From Heterotrichella gracilis (lineage: Eukaryota; Sar; Xanthophyceae; Tribonematales; Xanthonemataceae): a stretch of 64,000 nucleotides of DNA. Shown piece by piece: positions 33,392-42,924 of this stretch; position 1 is the first letter of the stretch, and every line of letters begins with the position of its first letter. Location of the stretch: positions 1 through 64,000 of the forward strand of contig JAULBX010032257.1 in assembly GCA_032358255.1 (NCBI GenBank), in the 5' to 3' direction. The notes under the pieces were generated by a model. The model worked only from the letters and a program-made list of their open reading frames with translations, made no database searches and was not told the origin of the DNA. Position numbers and translations under genes: made by a program.

Positions 33392-36300
33392 GGTACTGTG
33401 CCTCCCTGCCTGTGGGTGATACTTGCGACGAATGCTGGCGCACCTACATGTGGTTCGAGAAGAAGCGGGTGGGTACCCATGCGTGCACTTTTGCCTGTCT
33501 TGGCACGCCTCCTGCACATCATGCACACCTTGTTTGCAAAGTACGGTAGCCCTCGTCGTGTGTGGTGTGGTGTATATGTGGTGTGTGTGGTGTTATGATG
33601 GTGTGTGTGTGGTGTGTGTGGTGGGGCGGGCAAGGCCACATGCATGCAACCTGGGTGTGAACCTTCCTTCCCTGCATGCGAGTAATCTTGGGCCATAGGT
33701 GGGCAGAACCTGCTGAGTCACCACATCAAACCTATGGTCTGGAAGGACTGCAGGGGCATTTGGTCATTGATGTGTCATAAGTATGCACCTTGCACACTCG
33801 TTTGTGCCCCGCTCCTTCCCGCGCAATAGCTCAACGTCTTCCATGCGCTAATTCTGTTCATTGATTTGTGCCCCTACCCCTTCCTGCGCAGGAGGGCGCT
33901 GGGGCCATGTGTGCGATCGCTCCCTAGACCCTAAATGCCAAAGCCAAACCCTAAACCCTACTGTCCTGCTTGTGCAGGAGGATGCTGAGGCCCTGTGCAG
34001 GAGTGAGGTGGAGGCGGGCATTCGAGGTCCGGGATGCGCACAACTGGAGAGGTTGGATGCCCTAGCGCATGAGATGCTGTATGCAGGTAGGGTGGGTCGC
34101 TGGAAAATGAGATATCGATCAAGCCAAACTACACATGTTAGGGTGCAGTCATGCAGTTGGATTTGCATGTTCGGTTTTCGTCCCCTAGCACAATCTCACG
34201 TGTTGACCCTCTCCCAGGCCAACGTTTTGGGATATAGCCGGTATACCACTGTGTTTGGTTTGGAGGTGTTGCTTGCATCATTCAATGCAATCTTGCCAAG
34301 GGTTGATCGACATTGCATGGGCAAGTGGCGGTTATAGTTGTGCATGTAGTTGTAGTTGCACTTTTAGTGGCTTTCCTAGCTGGTGTAATCGGATTTTTGA
34401 TTGTTTGCAGGCAGCTCCGGTCACCTCATTGAGGCCCTGGCAGCACTTTTATTTGTAATTATGATTGCGACTGATTATGATTGTAATCGATAATTGTAAT
34501 CGGAGGTTTGATTATTTGCAGGCAGCACCGGTCACCTCATTGAGGCCCTGGCAGCACTTTGGTATCTGTCATGTGATTGTAATTGTGAGTGTAATCGGTA
34601 ATTGTAATCGGACGTTTGATTGTTGTGCAGGCAGCACCGGGCACCTCATAGAGGCGCTGGCGGCACTGGCGCACTCAGACAGACGGGCACAGGCGGGACG
34701 CAAGCCAGGTGCGGTTTAGGGGTTGGAGGGGTTGTTTAGGGTTTAGTGTTCAGGGTTTAGGGTTTAGGGCGCAGGCGGGCACAGGCGGGGCACAGGCGGG
34801 CACAGGCGGGGCGCAAGCCAGGTGCGGTTTCGGGGTTGGGGGTCCAGCCATTGTGTGCATTGTAGGAGGGCGAAGGTAGCGGATGTTGCTGGCTTGGGTG
34901 TGGTGACACGGGACGGGGTTGGGTGATGGAGGGTAAGTGGCTTTTGAGTGCGCTTGCGGCTGTCTTGAATGTGCATATGCATGTGGCAGGTGAGTGGAGA
35001 GGTCGCTTGTGATTGCGGCGGTACATGCATTTGGATGTGACTGCTTCAGGGTATGGCATAGCTGCGGCTGAAGCCCCCTATGCATGCATGTTGCTAATAC
35101 CTGCGCGTGGCCATAGCTGGAGAGTTCAGCTAAGAGGCAGGGCGGTAGATCAAGAGGCCATTTGAACCCATGGATGGAAGTCAGGACGTGTGTATGGAAT
35201 GCCTACCATACGACAACTGTTACGTGGTTAATCACAAGCGTTCCGGCACAATAGCCAGATCAGCAATCAGCCTTGCGCCTGCCGTATTTTTCATCGGTCT
35301 ACCCCATCGGATGCGCCTGGAGCCCCTTTATGTGCGGCTGTAGCTGCGGCTAAACCCCAAAGCCTAAATCGCAATCTAAACCCTAGAACACTGTGTGGGT
35401 GCAGCTGCGGCGCGTACCGATGACGCGGTCCTCACCTTCCCAAGCACCAAGGATGACTATGCAGCTGTGGCGGAGCTGCCCGACGCAAAAAAGGTGGACA
35501 CGAAGTCTAAACCCTCAACCAAGCATCAGAACCCTAAACACTGAACCCTGAACCCTGATTGCACCAGGGATGGCCACGTAGCAGTGGCGGAGCTGCCCGA
35601 CTCAAAGAAGGTGGGCACGCAGCCTCCAGGAGGGCCCCCAGGTGTAGGGTGTAGGGTGTAGGGCACATGCACAGAAAGCAATGCCACCTCCCTGACAACC
35701 CCCTTATGCCCCCTCCTTACCCCCCTTGCACCCACCTCCACACCCTCCTCCACCTGCCTCCATATCTACACCTTTCGTCGCATCCCTTTGCAACTCCCTC
35801 ACATCCTTTGCAACCCCTACCCCTTCCTTCACCTCACATGCCCGTTACTGATACCTCCTCACCCCCCCTCCTCCACCGCCCTCCTCCCTGCAGGACATGC
35901 TCCTGAACCTGTTTGACAGCGCCGACAGGGACCACAAGGGCAGGCTGGATATGGACCAGTTCCTGGGTGAGTCAAAACCCTAGGAGAGGGTTTGTAGGGT
36001 GTATGATCCAAAGTTATGTAATAATGGCTCAGGTTGTCGATGGGAAATGGCACCAGGTTTCCATAAGCATGCACAAAATGATCCTGGGGTATGGCGAAAG
36101 CATTGGCGAGCACAGACTGCAGGCCGTGGCCTCTCACTCCCCTTGCCCTCATTATCGTTTCCCCCATACGGTACCCCCCGTAGCACCACCACGAGTGCCT
36201 CACCCCCTCACTCCCCAGATGTGATGCATGCGCTTGGCGACAACCTCCTCGCCCGCACTTGTGCAACTTTTCCCCGTGATGCATGCGCTCGGCAACGATC

Positions 36301-36970
36301 TCCATACCCTTCCCCACTCACCTCTCCCCCCCCCTCTCCCAGGTGTGATGCATGCGCTTGGCGACGACCTGAGTGAGCACAGCATGCAGGTTATCATGGA
36401 GGCGCTGGAGGGGCATGGCCTGGTGGACAGGCAGCAGCTCATGGACGTGGTGGAGGTGAGGGAACACAAGCTCTGAAACCCCAAACCATCAACCCCAAAG
36501 TTGGGGCCACGGGCGGGTGAACGGGCAGCATCTCATGGAGGTGGTGGAGGTGTGGGAAGCACAAACCCTAAATTAAAAACCCTGAAGACGGGGAGCGGCC
36601 TGGTGGACAGGGCGCAGCTCATGGACGTGGTGGAGGTAAGGAACACAAAGGCTTGATTTCGGAACCCGTTTAACTCTGAAAATGAGGCGGGCTGGGGAGC
36701 CAAAAACCCTGAAGCAGAACCATAAGACGGGCGGCAGGGATCTGCCTCGAGGCTGCCCTTGCGCGCACCTGTTCCAGGAGGTGTTTATTTCTACATTATG
36801 TTATTTTTGTTTCTCTAATCAATATTCAATTTGTAATTATTAATTAGCTTTTGCTTGCATGTGGGCAGGCTGAGGAGGTGCGCGCGCACAACCAGCTGGC
36901 CAGCGTCCTCAGGCGCATGCACCTCAGGCCAGGCTGGTGGACGGAGCCGCAGGTCAAGTCGGAGCTGTAG
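33392..36970 (+). CDS. EF-hand protein, N-terminus unresolved (212 aa visible)
   Basis: Exons: 33392-33468, 33978-34086, 34631-34708, 35405-35493, 35894-35966, 36343-36455, 36869-36970; phases agree between all seven. The visible chain starts with a CxxC region (GDTCDECWRTYMWFEKKR), continues through an Ala/Leu-rich helical segment (TGHLIEALAALAHSDRR), and then an EF-hand with loop DSADRDHKGRLD followed by MDQFL. The next helix pair (EHSMQVIMEALEGHGL, RQQLMDVVE) looks like a degenerate second EF-hand. Calcium binding by the first loop is plausible; the partner is unknown. The C-terminus ends WWTEPQVKSEL. Exon 35565-35620 could be an extra or alternative exon. Nearly every splice junction in this gene has echo copies, more than in any other gene here. 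Confidence 0.7.
33881..33915 (+). repeat. Exon echo before EF-hand gene exon at 33978
   Basis: Copies CCTGCGCAGGAGGGCGCTGG, matching the CAGGAGGATGCTGAGG start of the true exon. An even more decayed copy of the upstream intron text lies near 33806-33835. Confidence 0.65.
34385..34560 (+). repeat. Ladder of two exon echoes before exon 34631
   Basis: 34385-34450 and 34496-34560 each contain the intron end (GTAATCGGA...TTTGATT), the CAG and the first ~45 bases of the exon (GCAGCACCGGTCACCTCAT in the second). The copies are about 90 percent identical to the true boundary. Period about 110 bases. Confidence 0.92.
34768..34842 (+). repeat. Donor-side echo of exon 34631-34708
   Basis: Repeats GGGCACAGGCGGG two or three times and then GCGCAAGCCAG followed by the donor and GTGCGGTTT, as at the true junction 34708. 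It lies about 100 bases downstream, just after TTTAGGG repeats. Confidence 0.88.
35565..35621 (+). repeat. Donor-side echo, or alternative exon, of 35405-35493
   Basis: Copies the last ~50 bases of the exon and its donor. The frame stays open, reading DGHVAVAELPDSKK where the exon reads DDYAAVAELPDAKK. It is preceded by an AG and followed by GTGGGC, so it could be spliced as an extra cassette. Confidence 0.8.
36210..36302 (+). repeat. Two exon echoes before exon 36343
   Basis: 36210-36250 and 36271-36302 copy GTGATGCATGCGCTTGGCGA and the following bases of the exon start, the first with its own CCCCAG. Confidence 0.85.
36506..36650 (+). repeat. Two donor-side echoes of exon 36343-36455
   Basis: 36506-36565 and 36588-36650 repeat the exon end CAGCTCATGGACGTGGTGG and a donor. 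The second is nearly identical to the true end over about 45 bases and keeps a strong GTAAGG donor. Confidence 0.9.
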
Positions 36971-39018
36971 GCGACTCCCCAGCTGATCAGACTACACTGC
37001 ATAACTACGCTGAATCCCCAGCTGATCAATCTGGGGTTTAGGTGGGATGGAGGAGCTAAAGGTCAAAGCGGATGCTGTAGGTGGATTTGAGTCGAGGTGG
37101 GCGGAGCCACGACGTCAATCCGGAGCTGTAGCTGTAGCTTTACCATTAGTTGGATGCTTGGATCAAGGTCACAGCTCCGGCTAGGGTGACAGCACCTGTC
37201 CCTGATTTAAAGCGAGGCTGTTACTTTTGGATGGATACATGCATATGCCACGGTGGAGTTTGCCAGTGGCAGAGCTGTTTTAAGTAGATGCAAGTTTTGG
37301 AGACAATGTACATGGCGTTGGGAATGCTTTCGAGTATGGAATTTATTTACCTGGCTTGGAGACTCGGTGGAAATGTGTGGGGATCCAATGTTGTACAGTG
37401 AATCTGATATTGATCACTTGCTTCATGTTATCAACCAGAACTCAATACTCATTGCATGCAGTGACTGCATGCGTTCTGGACCTTTTGTTGTGAGTATTGC
37501 TACAGATTCTTTTTATATACTAATAGTATGTGCCTGCACCTGTTACACAAATGCCAGTATACTTCCTATAGTCTTGGTACATGTACACTTTATTACACAT
37601 GTGGCAGAGTCTGACAGCCAAGAGCAGAATTACTTGCGTGCTTGGATTCATATTATGTGTGGGATACAACGTTGTACAACAGCAACAATTAGCTAATATC
37701 CATGCAGCAATATTAGCTATTGTTGCGTGAATGGGATCAATTCATTTTTTGTAACATTTCATAGGCACGATTGCACCCAAAAATCAGAAACACATGTGGG
37801 AGTGCTGCGTTGGGAGTCCGTCTTTTGAAGTTGGTTTGAATCAAGGCTTGTCAATGAGTAACCGCCGCAGCCGTTGCACCCAGAAGTTGCAGTCTGTTCA
37901 TGGTGACCATGAACAGACGGTCTTCACTGGTGCCGCGGCGCTCAGCTCAGGCTGTATATCGACTAGGTACTGCAATTTTATCCCCGGGGGGGATGGGGGC
38001 GTTCTGTTTCTTTCTTTCTTTCTTCTTCCCTGGACAACAGCTTCTGGACTGGTTTCTAGTCCTGTCATGCGTGCTTTATTGCAAGACTTGCAAAAGTCTC
38101 AGCAGAAGCCTCTCCGTACCCTGCACCCTAACCCTAAACCCTTCCCATTGCAATGGGACATGTCAAAATCTCCACTGTGGCAAATCACGTGCATGCGGCA
38201 ATTGGGTCGATTCGTGCTGGGTTCCACTTCACTCGCACCGAGCGCTTTCAGGCTAGCAAGCAGGGAATCTTTACCAACGCAGTGGGGTTACAGCTTGCTA
38301 CTCCTCGACTCGTTTAGAGTCTTTCAGCGCACCCTCCTGAGTCAGACAGTGTGACAGTTCACGGTGAACGTACATAACCGTGAGAGGCTCTGTACTGGCA
38401 GCACTCTCACAGGCAGTCTCAAACTAGACACCAGGCTCGGACAACCCACTGCGTACCTTTTCTCCAGTGACTACCAGTCTGGCTGCAGCCACAACTTCAG
38501 ACTGTCTGCAAGAGGTGAGGGGATTACCTGGGTACTACCTTTGAAGCTCAAAAGTTCCTCACCCACCTAAAGGGGGTGCCTATAATAACACCAGTGGGAA
38601 GGCATAGGCTCAGCCTGTCACTGTGAGCACAGTCCCTTGTGTTTGATTTCACTTGCAGATCTGCACTGAGCTTCTGAGCTGTTAAAAAACTATTTGCTAA
38701 ATGGTTGGCACAGGGCAGCTGATGGGATACTGGAACACATTGCTCTGAGATTGGCAATACATGAAGCTTAAAGTCTCAGGATTGTGGGGAGGGACACTAC
38801 CACTGCAGTGGATCTGCTTTGGATTCTCTGCGGCACCAGCTGAACCTGGTGCAGTGACCATCACCACAGAATACTCAACCAGCAGTGCAGCTTCCACCAA
38901 TCTGATACAGTGAACCTGACAATCGCAGCTTTGGCATTCAAGCCCTGCCCTCCACTTGACCAGCGTGACAGCTCATCACACATCCTACCCAGGGCCACCA
39001 ACACCACCACCCCCCACC
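36971..39018. other. Intergenic, with echoes of the EF-hand gene 3' end
   Basis: Contains two decayed copies of the last coding segment of the EF-hand gene including its GGAGCTGTAG end (about 37045-37082 and 37095-37140), a 27-base palindrome (37892-37918), a TTTC microsatellite near 38010, and the upstream flank of the next + gene. Open frames (for example 37253, 37794) lack domains and splice consistency and are not called. Confidence 0.5.
37892..37918. repeat. Perfect 13-bp inverted repeat with 1-nt centre
   Basis: GTCTGTTCATGGT, one G, then its exact complement. This is long enough for cruciform extrusion or a dimeric protein site. Nothing nearby explains it. Confidence 0.8.
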
Positions 39019-41950
39019 ATGGTGCTGGCCTACACCCTCCAAGCCAGCTGGGCGTTCATCAAGGCCCTGTTCATGGTGCTGCGGGTGTCTGCCTTTGGCC
39101 TCATTGCTGGCTTCCTGTGGATCTACATCATCGAGGATTATGAACCAAGGGCTGGCAGGCGCAAGAGGCATGGGGTCAGGGGTGGCACCTATCGCACACG
39201 CACCTCAGCCAACCATCCACTAGTGAGGGTTTCTCGCCCAGGGAAAGCTGCCACGCGAGGTTCTCAGGCACAGGGGGTAAGCCCAGAATCAGGTGATGCA
39301 GTTGCCACTGGGGTGGCAATGGAAGATGCCAAAGTGGGCCAATCAGCAGTCGCAGAGGCTCAGCATGTGGTCCATCCCAGCAAGGCAAGCACAGCCGCAG
39401 CGACCGACGGACATGGGCAACGGGTGGGGTCCACAAGTGCGCCAGTCACTGCAAGGGTGTCTCCACGGTCATTGACGGGATCCAAGGCAGGTGAAGAGCA
39501 TGTGCCTCCAGATGAGCCATTGTACCCAGAGGGCGTGGTTACCCCAGTGCCACAATCACTCAAGGCCACAGCTGCTGCAGTAAAGCAGATTCTCAAGCTG
39601 CCACTTGCCAAGGTGGAAGCTAAACCCTAAACCCTAAATGTGGCCATTCACTGTAACATGGTGCATATAGCATTCACTGCTATATGCACCATGTTACAAG
39701 CCTTTGATACGTGGCAGTGCCACGCGCGCGCTAGGCACAATGTGGCTGTACTGTAAATTGTTTGTGATATTCTGGCTACCTAGTGTTTGACAGTTTTGTG
39801 TTCAATCCGTTTCCTGTGTTGGATCTTCACACAGGTGCATTTCAATGTAAACTGTTCAGGCTCATATGTAGAGCTTTTCACTTCTCACTTTTACATCTTG
39901 GACCTAAGCTCAAAAGCAAATGGTGGAGCATAGGTGCCGCATGTAGTACATGCTGCCGCCCATTCCATCAATTTGAACTGGCAACAGGGAGCATGCAACC
40001 ACGAACTGTCGAAACGTGCGTGTGACTCATCAACTCAGAGGCTGATGTCCTTCTCAGTTCCTATACTTCATGGCAGAGCAGGACTCTGAGTGGCCCATAA
40101 AGCTTGGGAACTACCGGTGGACATCAGCCTTTGAATTGGCAAATTGCAGGCGTGTTCCAACAGCTTGCCACATGAAAAACGGCTAAATACCCTTTACTTG
40201 TATTCTGCGCCATGCCATTATCTATCAGCAACTTGGGGATTTATGTACAGTCATTTTTACCCAAACCAAGGCGGCGATGTTGTGTTCTTTCCCTGCAGGC
40301 CAAGAACCACAAGAGCATCCCTACCGTGCCCGCTGACTCCTCGCCTGCCTCTGCACCCACCAGACGGCAAGGCCACCAGGGCAGCACGACCGCCGATGCC
40401 CCGGATGCACGTGCCTACATACCTCTGACTGAGCGCAACCTCAAGGAGTTTGAGCAGGAGCAGGTAGGAGTGACCTTGATCCAAAAACCCTTGACATGTA
40501 ATTTCTGAAACCTGGCTCGCCCTCACTCTCTGTCTTGCTCATCCCACGCCTTCCGCTCCTTACGCATATGTATTTGGGACGATCATTTCTGATTATAAGC
40601 TGGGCCTAATAAGGTACAGATTTTGTCCATCCCCCTCCCTCCCTAGGAAAAGTAAACATATAAAGATATCTGGAACATTGTGTTCTTTAACCTATTTCCC
40701 TTTGACCAGGAGATGCACCATGACAGTCGCGAAGGCAGCAAGACAACCGCAGCAGCCACAGCGGGGACTGCCACACCCTCGCCTGTGACCATGGTCTCAA
40801 CACCCGCTGTACAGGAGCAACGCCAGAGCAGGTACTGGGCGGGTTGCACCTTCTCAACCATTATCGGCTGGCAGCATAATTTTTGCACCGGGGTTTAGTG
40901 TTAGCAGGAAGAGATGTACCATGGCTGGTTGCTTTTTCCCTGTTTTTCCCTGTCTCATTGCGAGCCATGATAACGGGCAACATGTGCCCCTCCCCCCAGT
41001 TTATTTTGTTATTTTAACCGCCCCGGATCTGGTAGAACTTCCATCATCACATATACCTGCATCTCACACATACCCTATACCTATACACAACATATTTTGA
41101 AAAATAGACCCATAATCAACACTGACTCTGCGCCTCCAATGCTGCATCTCAAGCTACACAGCGCCTGCGGGAGGCCACAACCAGCCAGCGGCGCCTCAGG
41201 ATGCCCAGCGGGACGATGCCTCCATCACCTCCAGCGAGGAGGAGGAGTACCACCATGCGCACGTGATGGGCCACCCGCACCACCACACCCGCAAGAAGGG
41301 CCTGGTCAACAGGAAGATCGACGACTGGTTTGTCAAGCCCTACGCCAGCAAGTACGAGCACTTGGGCAAGGGCGTGATGGTGGGGTTCAAGCACATGGGC
41401 CTGCAGTTCCAGGTGGGTAGAGAAGTTGATAATAGTTACCAAGGTCACCTGGTATGTGTGGTTCTGTGCTCCGCGGCGCAATTCGCATGGCTAGCAGTAT
41501 ACACTGCCTATTATTTACTAAAAAAGCACTGTAAATGCTAGCAGCATCATGCGGGTTGTGGCATCGGCAGGGCCGTATGATAATCCAAAGCTTGTCAAGG
41601 GAGCCCCTCTATCTTTCACAATTTTTTCAAGAAAATGGCAAAGGCTGCACTCCTTTGATTACACTGAATATGTTTGTTTTGTATATTTAATAATTATTTC
41701 ATTATCCATGTATTTTGCGCTCAGTAGTCCATTTTCCTGGTTGCAGGATGGCCTGGCCGACATGTCCGACATGCTGGATGGCGCCATCCGCGACGCAGGG
41801 GTGCACGCAGTGGACCGGGTGGACCAGGTCATGCGTAAGTGGGTCCTGTTCTGCGCCCTCACCACAGCCGCTGCCCTGGTGCTGCTGCCAATCAAGCTGC
41901 CCTTTGGGAGAAAGGAATCAGGGAGCATGTGCCAGCCAAGCCAGTGGTGA
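39019..41950 (+). CDS. Unrecognised protein with N- and C-terminal membrane spans, 447 aa
   Basis: Exons: 39019-39612, 40299-40463, 40710-40831, 41154-41412, 41747-41950 (1344 nt, phases close). The start ATG opens a membrane helix (FIKALFMVLRVSAFGLIAGF, residues about 14-38) followed by basic RAGRRKRH. Then comes a long Ser/Ala/Pro-rich region, an acidic EEEEYHH patch, a conserved-looking KIDDWFVKPYASKYEHLGKG block, an amphipathic DMSDMLDGAIRDAG region and a second span (WVLFCALTTAAALVLLPI, about 412-430). No family recognised. The donor at 39612 is weak. A stronger GTAAGC donor at 39277 would give a 361-aa form, and read-through ends at 39630 (204 codons including stop), so alternative forms are possible. 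Convergent with eIF2B alpha. Confidence 0.65.
39652..39698. repeat. Perfect 21-bp hairpin with 5-nt loop
   Basis: 39652-39672 is the exact reverse complement of 39678-39698, loop TTCAC. It lies 22 bases after the in-frame stop at 39628-39630 and 40 bases after the proposed donor, so it would sit in an intron or in the 3' UTR of a short form. Confidence 0.9.
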
Positions 41951-42924
41951 AGGCGTGGCACTCGCCAGCAAGGCGGTGGATGAGTTTGGACCAGGTGTGG
42001 GCCGGCAGCGCCACGTGTCACCTTGCCATCATCAGGGCTTGTTGTGTGCCCTCACCACCGCCGCTGCCCTGGTGCTGCTGCCCATCAGGCTGCTCGTTGC
42101 GCACACCTACAAAAGGAGCATAATACATTGCAAGCATGTGCAATCCTACAGCAAGTGTGCAATCCTATGGCTTGCTTTGCATGCGCTTAGCATGCGCCGC
42201 AAAGTTTGAGAACTGACCTCAGTTTTACACCAATTGTTCTCTCCGGTTTGTCAAGAGGTTTATCAGATGTGGTAGCATCGAAAGGCATCGCCTGATTGTT
42301 GTTGCTGTCAACCTGAATCTTATTAATTTTTTGAAGGGACATGTCTTTACACTAGATGTAGCAACCTGTCTGCATGCATTATAGATTGCTGGCTTGTGGT
42401 ATGCTGCCCAGTGTGGGTGCGTTTTAACGCGTTATGCTTCTTTCTGATTCTTGTAAGTAGTTACAGCAGAATAAGCCGATGACGCCTTTTGTTTGTTTGT
42501 TTGTAGTTACAGCAGTGGGGTAGTGTCAGCCCCACGGTGGCCCAGGTGCTACTGCAGCTGCAGATGTTCAGGGGGGGCACTGCCCAACAAAGTCAAACTG
42601 ACACGACTACCTGTAGGGTCAGCAGTGGCTCTACGCGATCGCATGTAACACATGTGTACCAAAGTCTTTCAAAATGGTATCATCCGAGTAATTTACTGGC
42701 AATTGAAAAGTTGAATGCACATGCTTCCCTTTGGCCATCCAGCTGGCCACACAGAGGCCCAAAGTGCCCACTCCCAACTGCTGAAGTCAATGACTGTACT
42801 CCCTATCCTGTCCATCACTGCTTTTGCATCCAATTAACATGGCGAGCTGCTGCCATTATAATGACTGCGCTTCGGTTGCTGGCTGACCAGCGGGGATGCC
42901 CATGGTCCCCACTCCCCTTACAGT
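41951..42924. other. Convergent intergenic region
   Basis: About 970 bases between the ends of the two-span protein gene and eIF2B alpha. It holds the terminal-exon echo and a short TTTG microsatellite (about 42489-42505). No gene is supported; a 135-codon frame at 42537 has no domain. Confidence 0.5.
42030..42098 (+). repeat. Echo of the terminal exon, two-span protein
   Basis: Downstream of the stop, repeats the second-span coding segment (GCCCTCACCACCGCCGCTGC and onward) with about 85 percent identity. Fragments of the preceding exon part precede it (about 41950-42010). Confidence 0.82.
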
